Shown here: positions 9,974-20,212 of the stretch, piece by piece
How positions within the stretch are numbered: the stretch's first letter is position 1
How the letters are laid out: every line of letters begins with the position of its first letter
Origin: Larix kaempferi
Lineage: Eukaryota; Streptophyta; Pinopsida; Pinales; Pinaceae
Assembly (NCBI GenBank): GCA_027924585.1
Contig: BSBM01001067.1
Span: 994,001 to 1,058,000, forward strand
Length of the DNA: 64,000 nucleotides
Direction: 5' to 3'
Notes under the pieces: model-generated
What the model was told of the DNA's origin: nothing
What the model saw: only the letters and a program-made list of their open reading frames with translations
Databases searched by the model: none
Translations under genes and position numbers: made by a program

Positions 9974-10568
9974 ATGATCGAGGGACAATCATCGCGAGAA
10001 AAGAGCAAACAAAAAACCGACACAATCAACTTTGTTCTTATGGCCAATCTTCATGAAGTATTCGAGCCACAATTGTTTGATGAAGCTAAAGGGAGACCTG
10101 AATGGGAGAAGGCCATGACTATTAAACATGAAAGTTTGATGAAAAATCAAACTTGGGATCTCACAACACTTCCACCAGGGGAGATGCCCATTGGTTGCAA
10201 ATGGGTGTACAAGGTAGATGGATCACTTGACAAGTACAAAGCACAGTTGGTAGCTAAAGGGTTCTCTCAGTGAGAGTGCATTGATTATGAGGAGACCTTT
10301 GCTCCTACAGCAAAGATGAGCACCATCCATCTTGTCCTGGCCATGGCAGCACAATGTGGATGGAAGGTCCATCAGATGGACGTGAAGAGCACCTTCCTCA
10401 ACAGAGATTTGGAGGAAAAGGTCTATATGTATCAGCCATAGGGATTTGAGATTTTGGGGAAAGAGCACTTTGTTTGCAGGTTAAAGATGGTGCTATATGG
10501 CCTAAAGCAAGCACCCAGGGCATGGTACATAAAGATTGGCAGGTACTTAGTTGAGCAAGGGTTCCAAC
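9974..10568 (+). pseudogene. Copia reverse transcriptase, N-terminal half
   Basis: RVT_2-type RT. WEKAMTIKHESLMKNQTWDL opens the domain; GCKWVYKVDGSLDKYKAQLV is the conserved fingers block; QMDVKSTFLN carries the first catalytic Asp; [11 protein letters not shown] follows. In-frame TGA near 10271 (after GFSQ) and TAG near 10439 (after MYQP) are both explained by C-to-T change from Arg and Gln codons. The domain is cut at 10568 by the hAT insertion and resumes at 14136 in frame. Confidence 0.87.
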
Positions 10569-10579
10569 CAATGTTATCG

Positions 10580-10665
10580 GAACCGGACCGGTCATCGAAC
10601 CGGCGAAGCCCAAAATGTGAACCAGACAAGAACCGGCAAAAACCGGGTAAAAAACCGGTTGACTA
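10580..10665. repeat. Left subterminal AACCGG repeats
   Basis: AACCGG or CCGGTT recurs several times in 86 bp (GGAACCGGACCGGTC, GAACCGGCG, AGAACCGGC, AAACCGGG, AAACCGGTT). Mirror-image motifs lie at 13960-14120. In Ac/Ds and relatives such subterminal hexamers bind the BED domain of the transposase; assigning that role here is an inference. Confidence 0.7.
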
Positions 10666-10962
10666 AAAAATAGATAAAATATTCATATTTTGTAAAAAAA
10701 CATATATATTCATGTGCATACATATGAATCCAAACCATTAATACACAAATATGCAAAGTTTCTCATATATATTGTAAATATGGGTGCAAATAACCAAAAT
10801 AGCACCTAGTGCAATACATCTCTGAGGTTTTGAACCAAAGTACATCAACAAAGAGGCTCTAAATGGCCCCTACAATCCAAAAAGAAACCATAGTACTAAT
10901 GAATAACAATAAACTGATCATATGGCACTACCCTGCTAGCTACTACTACTAGAGTCTAGACT

Positions 10963-13413
10963 CTAGTCATCCTCCTCATCGTCATCGTCATCCTCTTCAT
11001 CCTCTTCAGGAGTGGGATTCTGAGCCCCACTTGATTCCCCTAGCCCTGAAGGTGGAACCTCTGGAGGTGGGTCCAAATCCAACCAAGAAAGGTCTTCATT
11101 ATCAAATACTGGTGCATGAGTCTCCACAACCCACTCTGATGATGGATCAAAGTCATCCAAGGTTATGTTGCTTGATGTTGGTGTCTTGTTCAACAACTGG
11201 TTACGCCTCAGCCTAAGATTGTACTGGACATAAACCATATCATTCAACCGTTTGTGTTCCAAATGATTTCGTTTCTTGGTGTGTATACGCTCAAATACAC
11301 TCCAATTGCGTTCACATCCAGAAGCACTGCATGGCTGGCCCAATATTCGAACTGCAAAATTCTTCAAATCAGTGCAGCTCCCACCAAACTGCCCCCACCA
11401 ATAGGCTGCAAACAAGTTTCAGCAAATGGCTTTGGAAATTTAACTCATTCTTTACAATGGAAAATATAATTTGAAAACTTTGAAAATTCTTACCTAGTGG
11501 ATCCTTGGATCTGCCTCGTATGGCCATGCTCATGCCAAAGCTACCCATACTCTCATTGAATTGCAGTAGCTTACTGTGTATCTCATCTTGTATCCTGGCA
11601 TCAAGAACCATGTGCTCAATGCATATATACAATCCATCTTATACCTCCCCATCATCATTGGCTTCAAAGTCTTTTGTATAGTGGTACCTTCAAAAGTTCA
11701 AAGTTCAAGAGACAAAAAATATTCATCAATGAATTTGAAATTGTAACTTATAACTTTGAACTTTAAAGTTTGAAATTAAAAGAAAACTTTGAATAGGAAT
11801 TTTGAGATTTCTTACCTTGGGTTTACGTAATAGCCAGCTGCATGCAAAGGACGATGGAGTTGTCTGTTCCATCTGTCATCAGTGATATTCCAAATAGGAA
11901 AATACTTCTGCCTTTTATCACCATATGCTTTCTTTATTGCTTCTTTGGCCTGATCCATGGCCTCATAAATAAAACCCATTGCAAGTTTATCACCATCTAC
12001 CATCCGCAACACTCTCACAAGAGGCTCACTGAATAAAACTATCTCTTCTACCTTTTTCCAAAATGGTTTTTCAAACACTTTGTCAGCTATATCTTTCCCT
12101 TCAGCCTTTTTACTCCATTGACATTCATTCCACTCATCACAGGAAAACATCTTCCGCAGATTGGCTTTTTGATCAACAAGGGATTGCAACAAAAGAAAGT
12201 TTGTTGCAAATCGTGTAATGGCTGATCTAACAAGCTCTTTACCCCCAGTGTTCTTCCTCATAAGACTCAAAACCCATGAGTGGTTCTAGATGTACCTGGT
12301 TATTGATTTTTCCTGCTCCACACACTTCTTTACCCACTCAATTTTGTCAATATCCTCCAGCATGAGGTCCAAACAATGGGCTGCACATGGTGTCCACCAA
12401 ATGGTGGGGTGTTTTTCCTCTAACATCCTTCCCGCTACAACATAGTTTGAGGCATTGTCAGTGATGATCTGTACAAAATTCTCTGGCCCCACCTCCATAA
12501 CTATTCCATCCAAAAGATGAAATAATAATTGTGCATCCTTCCCCTGATCAGAGGTGTCCACAGATTTAAGAAACATGGTTCATTTTGGGCAAGCAATCAG
12601 GAAATTGATAATAGTGCAGGATTTTCCATCACTCCATCCATCAGACATTATTGTGCACCCTATTCTACTCCAAGACTGCTTGAAATCCTTCAGATATTCA
12701 TATATTCTTTGAACTTCATTTCGTAAAAGGGGTCCTCTGATATCATGAAAACTAGGGCCTTTGAAGCTCGGACCACATGAAGCTATAGCATCTATCATAG
12801 GTTGATAAGTGGTTGATAATAAGAAGAATTAGTTGCATTGAAGGGTATGTTTGCAACATACCACCATCTAGCTATGCATTCCCAAGCAGCCTCCTTCTCC
12901 ATCTTCTTCCATTTAGCATCAATGGTGGGTTGGGCACCAGGGGTGGTGCGGGGCACAAAGAAAGAGTCAAGCCCTCTACTGCTGGTATGGGTATTACGTG
13001 GCCTCTTCAGGTTCATGGATGCTCTACGTCCACCTCTCCCCCTAACAGGAAAACTGGAGGATTCTTCAAAACTAGTCAAATGATCTTGAGGGGTTTCATG
13101 ATCACCACCCTCGGGATCATAGTCATTCTCATCCTCAAATGGCATTGAACTTCTCCCAATGTCTTCTTGAATCTTTTTTGACTTGGCTTTTTCTTCCTGG
13201 TAGGCTTCAATACTACTTAGCATCTCTGCTCTAAGATCATCAGAGACTTTCCTACAAGGTTCAACATTGCCTCTAGCACCAGCTAAGTGTTGTTTTAACC
13301 TATGGATACCCCCCCCCAACTATTTTCTTCCCACAATAATTGCATACTTTTTTCCCACCCTCATCCAATTGGCAATGAACCCATGCTAGATCCTTCCTCT
13401 CTTTTGGAGCCAT
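10963..13413 (-). pseudogene. hAT transposase gene, three or more exons, broken
   Basis: Cut-and-paste transposase. It starts at 13413 (MAPKERKDLAWVHC). A BED zinc finger (VCNYCGKK...HRLKQHLAG...VEPC) is interrupted by a 9-C run at 13309-13317, one base too long for the frame. The DUF659/RNase H-like core spans about 12830-11816 (CTIMSDGWSD with an Asp, IITDNASNYV with an Asp, WWTPCAAHCLDL). Two introns with GT-AG ends fit: 11815-11688 and 11493-11406. The hAT dimerisation domain (CSASGCERNWSVFERIHTKK, NDMVYVQYNLRL) fills the last exon, with an acidic tail to the stop at 10963. Lesions: the C-run frameshift, an 11-bp duplication at 12800-12819, and stops at 12580-12582, 12286-12288 and 11639-11641. 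Full coding length would be about 745 codons, normal for the family. Confidence 0.9.
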
Positions 13414-13959
13414 GGCAAACAAGAGATGGAAATAAAAGTTATAATTTATTAATAACTAATTAACTAAGAAAAAAAAAATTAAAGAGAAAAGTCTTGAGAC
13501 TTGACATACCTTTCAGAAAGAAGAAGAAATGAAGGAAAGCTTGAGAGAATTGCCACTGCCAAGAGAAAAAGAACAAGCTGCTCCGCTATAACAGTCCACA
13601 AAATCTGCACAAAAGCCTTCAATAACCTCCAAAACAATCCACGTAATTGCTCCAAATCTGCTGCAAAAAATAATGATTCGAAGCTCCTCCAAATCCTCCC
13701 TGCAAAACACACTTGAATATGCCCAAACTATGCTTGGAAACCACCGAAAAAACACAGTTGAGGAACACTCCAAAACTGCCCACCAAACCATCCTCTCAAG
13801 ATTGCCAAAAGATAAGCAATGAATAGTGTGAGTGATGTAGGGGGTGGGTGGGTCTCTGAATAGTGTTAGGATAGGCTTAGGGTTAGGTTAGATGCATAAG
13901 TTAGGGTTTTGTTTTTGTTTTTTTTAAATTGACTTTCGTGGGTCCCCAGTCTGCGGCCG

Positions 13960-14120
13960 TACGGCAAAGTACGGACCGGCCGGTTTCGTACAGAACCGGT
14001 CAAAACTGGCCAGTTTTCTACCCGGTTTGGAACCAAATCTGGTTTCATGGTTTTTTTTTTCCGGACCAGACCGGCCAACCCTATAAACTGATTGGACCGG
14101 CCGATTTTGCCGGTTCCGAT
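13960..14120. repeat. Right subterminal CCGG-rich repeats
   Basis: Copies of ACCGGCC, GAACCGGTC, CCCGGTTTGG, CCGGACC and ACCGGCCGA mirror the left subterminal cluster of the hAT element. Confidence 0.65.
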
Positions 14121-14135
14121 AATATTGGTTCCAAC

Positions 14136-15124
14136 AGAGTCCTTCAAATGCTAACTTATACGTCAAAAGCAATGGTAATGATATCATCCTATTAGTCATT
14201 TATGTAGATGACATCATCATCACAGGTAGTGAGGCAAACATGATTGAACAGATAAAATCAAACATGAGTAAAGTTTTTGATATGATTGATCTAGGCCTCC
14301 AACATTACTGTATGGGTGTAGAAGCTTGGCAAACAAATAGCAGCATTTTTGTCTCACAACAAAATATGCCAGGAGTTTGCTTGACAAATTGCAAAATTTC
14401 CTCTACACCTATGGAAAAAGAGCTAAAACTTTCAGCCAAGACTGACTCTAAGGCAGTGAATGAGTTAGTCTACAGACAACTAGTGGGTAGCTTGATATAC
14501 CTTACAGCCACTACGCCTGATTTGAGTTATGTTATGAGCTTCATTTCCAAATTCATGACAGCACCAAAAGTAGAACATTGGACTACAGCAAAGCGGGTGT
14601 TGATATATGTGAAAGGGACACTTGACTTTGACATTCTGTGCAGCAAAAGCAAAGATCCTAGGTTGTGTGGATATACAAATTTAGATTGGGCAAATTACGT
14701 GGATGACAGAAAATCAACCTCTAGATATGTATTCATCCTTGGCACAAGTGTAGCCACATGGACCAGCAAGAAGCAGCAGGCAGTGGCCCTTTCATCAATA
14801 GAAGCAGAATATCGAGGAGCAGTGAAAGGAGCATGTGAGGCAGTTTGGCTCAGGAGGATGCTTTCAGATATGAAGATGCAACAAACAGAGCTGACACCCC
14901 TACTCTGCGACAATCAGGGGGTGCTAAAACTAGCCAAGAATCCAATCTTCCACAAGCGCACCAAACACGTTGAGATACATTTCCACTTCATCAGACAGCT
15001 TGTAGAAGGTGGAACTGTTGAGCTACAGTACTGTCCCACAAAAGACCAAACTGCAGACATTTTCACCAAGTCATTGGGTCTGGAAAAACATGTAAAATTT
15101 CGAGAGAAACTTGGTGTAGTCTAG
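14136..15124 (+). pseudogene. Copia RT C-terminal half and RNase H
   Basis: Follows the right TSD of the hAT element in the RT frame. The polymerase signature YVDDIIITG is intact at about 14201-14227. After a short frame slip near 14190-14240 the reading is open from 14240 to the TAG at 15122. RNase H motifs are present: TNLDWANYVDDRKSTS, SSIEAEYRG, LLCDNQGVLKLAKNP and HKRTKHVEIHFHF. The catalytic Asp, Glu and Asp are retained, so this is the best preserved part of the element. It ends GVV just before the purine tract and 3' LTR, as expected for a copia polyprotein. Confidence 0.88.
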
Positions 15125-15143
15125 ATTAACCATTAAGGGAGGG

Positions 15144-15420
15144 CGTTAAAGTAAAACGTACTTTATGTAATGGTCAATTAGATATTAGACTTACGCTTTA
15201 ATAAAGTCACTTATGACTTTATTTTATTTTATGTTTTTATGCTTAAGTTGTTTTATTGCTTTTATCGGTCTATCCCACATTCATAAAATGGATGGAATCA
15301 ACCTCATTGTAAACCTTTATAAGAAAGCTTTCATTTTCTCATCTTGATGCAATATATTACAACAGCTTTTTCAAGCTATTACCTGGTCTCTTTGTGTGTT
15401 TGATTTCCTTGATATGATTT
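15144..15420 (+). repeat. 3' LTR of the second copia element (end uncertain)
   Basis: Directly after AAGGGAGGG comes CGTTAAAGTAAAACG, an LTR start with TG changed to CG. TTATAAGAAAGC and CAATATATTAC further on look like promoter and polyadenylation context. The right end and TSD could not be fixed because no matching 5' LTR is in the window. Confidence 0.6.
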
Positions 15421-16014
15421 GAGTTAGTTTAAATATTGAAGACTTTGATATCACTTTGGATTTTCTTACTCATTTTGGGCTTTCTAAGTTATAACCTTAA
15501 CTCCATCCATAATCCAAGTTATTTGTCTTATCTCTTTAACTTAGTTGCCTATAGGGATTCCCCCTTGCTCTTGATGCTCATTAGGAAGCAAAGTAAAAGG
15601 GAAGTATTTGCTAAGATGACAGTGGCATTACTTCGATAGTTGCACATAGTTACAACATGGTGAGGACTCTGCACTTTAGGGGTGCTAATTTGTGGCAACA
15701 GTCCCCACAAGCCATATAGACCAAAGCAGATAAGAAATAACAACAACTAAACAACCAAATTGGCTAAGTTTCAGCCAACGGCATCCTTATTTTGACAGTA
15801 AAAATTTGAGTGTTATTTATGTGAAGGGTGAAAGGGCATTGCAAGAGAATTCAAACTTGCAAATTCGATCCTTGCTTCAAACTAAAGAGCTCCGAGTTTC
15901 CCACAGTTGTATACAATATGTAATCAACTGAATAGGGTTTATGTTGTGTATTAACAAGGGCAACGAAAATGTGCTAAAAACAAGTTAGTTGAAAACAATT
16001 TGAATTTGGCATAC
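15421..16014. other. No gene recognised; would be intron of the minus-strand candidate gene
   Basis: AT-rich unique-looking sequence with short chance frames only. If the exon at 16015-16248 is real, this stretch and the copia element beyond it lie in its first intron. Confidence 0.4.
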
Positions 16015-16248
16015 CAGCGGGTCATATGCAGCAGCAATAAAAACCTTCCTGGAAAGCTGCAGAGGCCGCGATCTGGAAAAGCCCTGAATGAACACCGATC
16101 GAACTCCTGAACTAGCAACTCTCTGAAATCTTGCTTTATGGGCTCCTCCGCCTCCTCCTCCCGGGAGGGGTAGTTTACTGTTAAATGGCCGAAACGATAC
16201 GCAGCGAGCTCTCAACATTGTTGTATCAGAACAGGAGAAAGCTGCCAT
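16015..16248 (-). CDS. Candidate host exon 1 with chloroplast-transit-like N-terminus
   Basis: Exactly 78 codons from ATG at 16248 (context ATCCATGGC) to a splice donor (CGCTG/GTATGC) at 16015/16014. The peptide (MAAFSCSDTTMLRARC... to ...SRKVFIAAAYDPL) is rich in Ser, Arg and Ala and almost free of acidic residues until its end, with a run of six Gly. This composition is typical of chloroplast transit peptides. IAA/A near the end fits the (V/I)-x-(A/C)/A cleavage motif. The segment is clearly more GC-rich than its surroundings. The mature protein would be on later exons at lower coordinates, past the copia insertion or not at all. The product is not identifiable. It could also be an orphaned exon or captured fragment. 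Confidence 0.5.
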
Positions 16249-16499
16249 GGATGCAGCGGCGATGTCAAATTTCTCGTTTTTTGAACGATGAATTGGCTTA
16301 GACCGGCAAAGAGTCGTTTGATTTGGACAGTCCGGAAAGAGATTCAATTCAACGAACCATAGCACCAACAGCCTCCGATGAATAAATAAGGAATAATTCG
16401 TGTTTTTTTCCGTCCTATTCAGTGCCCCTGCCTTCAATTTCCACGTCAGGGAGACACGTAATCTATAGACAGGGAAACATATAATGTACAATTACACTT

Positions 16500-16600
16500 G
16501 GAAAACCAGGGTCGGGACTGACTGACGTGTAATTTGGCGTGGTTCTTCAGGAAAACCAAGGCCAAGACAAACCGGCGTGGATTTTGGCGTGATTCTTCCT
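16500..16600. repeat. Two 50-bp tandem copies upstream of the candidate exon
   Basis: GGAAAACCAGGG... at 16500 is repeated at 16550 (GGAAAACCAAGG...), each ending TTTGGCGTGRTTCTTC. The pair lies about 250 bp upstream of the minus-strand ATG at 16248, so it falls in the likely promoter. Confidence 0.7.
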
Positions 16601-17764
16601 TGTACGGGGGATTTTGATAAGGTTAATTATGTGATTTAGTCCTATGCATAGATGAAGGATCCTTTATCCAAAGGCATAATTTGGAGAATTGGATCAGATT
16701 AGAATAGTGGATGTGACACGAAGGTATTACGAGCAGGTTGTCAGAGATTTTAAGGTTCACAATGCCAGCAAGGATCAAGCAGTACAAACTTTAAATCTGT
16801 TTGCCCTTGATCTACAACTCAATGGAGATATGTAGCTTGTTGTCTATAGGGAGGAGTTAAGCCAAAGTTTAAGCCTTACCAAAATGAAGTCATTGATTTC
16901 ATTGAAAAATAGTGAAAAATAGTGAAAAATAGTGAGCATTGTCATCCTAAGAATAAAAGCTATGCCCATATCCAGGTAGATGAAAGTCAGATGGAAAAAC
17001 CAAGGAGATTGAGTCTCAATTAGGTCAATATGTGCTCAAAACCCGAAGGAGGGAGGTGAAGAGAGACTAGTGGAGGTCCAATCTAGTAAAATTGATGTGG
17101 GGAAGAAATGTCGAAGGAAGTGTATTGGACATGAGAAAGAGAGGGTAAATGGCTTTGGGAAGAGATAAAGGTTGGAGGCAATCATTGGTTTGATGGAGAA
17201 TGCTCTAATGAGTTGTTTAATGGGTAAACAAGTTAAGGGATAATCATTAAAGTTGTGGATGGAGGAAAATTGGGCAAAATCTTTAGTTTATACACCCAAA
17301 TTCACATATAGCTAAGAAGTTGGTTGTGTTTTGCATTTCTTGTAAGCAAAGATGCCATTGAAATCCATAAAAAGTTATGGTTTTGGGGTCTATCAACCTT
17401 GTCCTTGAAATTCTAGAAGCGTGGCTTTAATCTAAGGAACGAGCATCAATTGTTGGAATCATAGGTTCTTATTATAAACTCACCTTGTTCAAATGTGTTG
17501 ATCATCAAGAGGGAGTGAACTATTAAGGGAGTTGACATGGTGGACCCAACTAACCAACAACTAGACACATGGAGTTGACATTGTTCACTTTGATCTTAGT
17601 ATTGGGTGTGTGGTCCTATACATTAAGGATTTTGGATGTATACCTAAACCTATCTATAGATAATTTTATATGTCTATCATATCATCTACTCATGGAGATA
17701 TACTCAATGTGCTTAAGTGCTATTGGTGCCTACCGACACCACCACTACTCTTGGAATCATTATT
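16601..17764. other. No gene recognised
   Basis: Short broken frames only. AAAAATAGTG is repeated three times at about 16903-16934. Some purine-rich stretches look like retroelement remnants but give no domain. Confidence 0.4.
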
Positions 17765-19743
17765 TTACTTATGCTGTTTTATTTTGGTGTTATGTATTTT
17801 AAATCCATTGGAGTGCAATTAACTATGTAATTGACACAATTAATGGCTTGTGCCCAAAAATGAATACTTAATCCATTAGATTGGATCATACAAATTGTCA
17901 TTTACTTTAATGTACAATTATTTCTTTCAACGACACCACTCTGTTGTGGTGTGTACAAAACAATATGTTGCATTTGAACACCCTCTATAGTGCAGTAAGT
18001 TGTAGATTTGATGTTAACATATTTGCATCCATTATCTATTCGTAACATATGTAGTTGATGTCTAGATTGTTTTTCTACACGAACCTTGTAGGCCAACAAT
18101 ATGTCAAAAAATTCACTCTTAAGTTTTAATAAATAAACCGAAGTGCATCTAAAAAAGTCATCAATGAAAGTTTAAAAGTACTTTAAACCAAAGAAAGAAA
18201 AATACCATGCAAATCACTATGAACAAGCCGCAAGGGGGTTGAAGCGTGTCATGAGACACATTTGTCAGAATTGTCTTGATAATGTTTTGTCCAAAATACA
18301 CCCAAGACAAACACCATCTTTGCAAGAAACTGGAGGAAGAAGACTAGTCACCATATTAGGATTACATAGTTGTTGCAATGAGTGATATTTTAAATGACCA
18401 AATCTTTCATAGCAAACTTTGCTCATGTAATTGCTATGAGTAATAAAAATTGATAGAAAAGATGATGACCCAAAGTTGCCAAATATGTACAACTTGGTAA
18501 TATCATCAACAATTCCAATTGCTAGGACATGCTTAGGATGTTTGGAATCCTTAATTACAACTTGATGATGTGAAAACTCTATAATTGTTTTACCTTCGCC
18601 TAAATGAGTGATCTAGTATACTGTTAAATGATTGTAGGAAAGTCTTGGAACACATAATACATCATTGAAATGACCATCATCTAGTTGCACTATTCTAGAC
18701 CCCGCAACACTAAGAGATCTATCATCACCAACAAATATTTATTTGGTGTTACGTCCATTAAGAGTAGAAAAAATGGCTTTATCCTTGGCCATATGATAAG
18801 ATGCTTCATAATCAATAAGCCACTCCTTAAAAGAATAAATAAATTATGCATTGAAGGAAAAACTAGAAGTAGAAAGTGCATGTCCATAAGAAGAAGAAGA
18901 ATCAAGATTGATGTTTTGCTTCTTCATTATTGTTTCCAATGCTTCCATCTTTTTTAAACATTTAGATTCCAAATGACTATATTTTTTGCAAAAATTACAA
19001 TGTCTTTTAGTCTTTATTTCCTTTTGATTTTGTTTGTTTGTCACCATTGGGAGGAGGAGTTAGCTAAGATGGCTTGGGAGCCTTGTTTTGTTTATTGTTG
19101 CAATGGTGTTGCTTCTTTAGATTCTTCGATTTATCCTTTTTTTATACCACTAAGGCTTTGTTGCATGTACTTACAATGCTAACCACTCCAAGATGCAAGA
19201 GCTTATCTTGCTCTCTAATCAAATAATCACAAAAGACTTCAAAAGAGGGCATTTTGTAAGTAGCCCCTTGACTAATAAGAGCTTATCTAGTGGAGTAAAT
19301 AGTAGATACAAAAATAGAACAAGCAGTGCCGAACTTAGCAAGAATATCGTATATGAGTTGGTATGCCTTGATTATTTTACACTATGCAAGTAAAAGTCTA
19401 AGTCTTGTAAACTTAGATATAAAATATTCAATGAAAGAGAAATGACTATGATTTAAGGCAATCAATTGGTTTTTGAGCCAGTGGGATTGAATCTCATCGT
19501 GTTTACCAAGCATGGTGTCCAACTTTTGGCATGCTACGTCGAGGGTCTCATTTCCTTGAAGGTGAAATTAAAGATCACTACAAGTGGACATTTCGATTAA
19601 TCCACATGCTTCTTTATTTTTATTATCCCATTCAGCTTTCTTTAAGGCATTAAGAGGGGCATTTTTTGTTCCCAAGGTAACCCAACAAAGTCCCCTACTT
19701 TGTAGTTTGAACTAGTAAGCAGGGGATCATTTGGACTATCCAT
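17765..19743 (-). pseudogene. Minus-strand Ty1/copia remnant: gag, protease, integrase
   Basis: Gag starts at 19743 (MDSPNDPLLTSSNYKVGDFV) and decays at once through several frames. A zinc knuckle (CNFCKKYSHLESKC) lies at 18999-18958. The protease region around 18850-18690 is recognisable only across frames. Pre-integrase ERFGHLKYHSLQQLC is near 18410 and CKDGVCLGC near 18320. The integrase core gives LRIDNGCKYV and PQQSGVVERNNCTLK near 18050-17905, keeping the second Asp and the Glu. The tail NYIVNCTP runs to about 17765. RT and RNase H are absent and no LTR was found at either side, so it is truncated at both ends. Confidence 0.82.
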
Positions 19744-20099
19744 ATTATAATATGCAAGTAAGATGACTTCAAAAGCAAAAACTAGCAATATGGATGGAAA
19801 GCCTAAAAATATATAAGTTGTTTAAACAAAATGGCACTGAAAAAGGATTTCAGATGTCAAAGTTATGCCCTTTTAAGAAAAACATAAAAAGTAATTGAAG
19901 TGCCACATGGTAAATAGAGGCTAGTCCACATGGTGAAGGGTGCACAATGAGGTTGTTGATAAAAAAAATTCCTTCATTCTTTAGCTTTGCAAGGTCGCTT
20001 TTACAAATAAGTTGCTTTTTACAATAAGAAAATGATGCACCTTTATAAAATAAGTGAGAAGCGCTTTTACAATGAAGTTAAATTATAAATTAATGTTGT

Positions 20100-20100
<1 letters not shown>
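19744..20100. other. Possible leader of the minus copia remnant; nothing else seen
   Basis: Non-coding A-rich sequence upstream of the remnant's gag ATG. No PBS complementary to initiator Met tRNA was found. Confidence 0.35.
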
Positions 20101-20138
<38 letters not shown>

Positions 20139-20180
20139 CATATACATATGCATATGCAATATATATATATATATATATGT

Positions 20181-20212
<32 letters not shown>
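20101..20212. repeat. Compound microsatellite (CT)n-(TA)n-(CA)n
   Basis: (CT) about 17 units from 20102, an interrupted ATACAT stretch, (TA) about 10 units to 20178, then (CA) about 13 units to 20206. Confidence 0.95.

Larger units (their letters stand above)
10569..14127 (-). mobile_element. hAT DNA transposon, TSD GTTCCAAC
   Basis: 3559 bp flanked by GTTCCAAC at 10561-10568 and 14128-14135. The termini are near-perfect 18-bp inverted repeats (left CAATGTTATCGGAACCGG; the right end as complement differs at one base), starting CAATG as expected for hAT. The subterminal regions carry many AACCGG/CCGGTT copies. Inside is one transposase gene on the minus strand (10963-13413), broken by frameshifts and stops, so the copy is not self-mobile. 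Confidence 0.93.
5476..15420 (+). mobile_element. Ty1/copia retrotransposon with nested insertions
   Basis: Gag, protease, integrase, RT and RNase H occur in copia order on the plus strand, followed by a purine tract (AAGGGAGGG) and an LTR-like 3' end. Two later insertions interrupt it: a solo LTR at 6811-8852 between PR and INT, and a hAT DNA transposon at 10569-14127 inside RT. Removing each with one copy of its target duplication joins the flanking codons in frame. Several premature stops are present, so the element is dead. The 3' boundary near 15420 is approximate. Confidence 0.85.
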
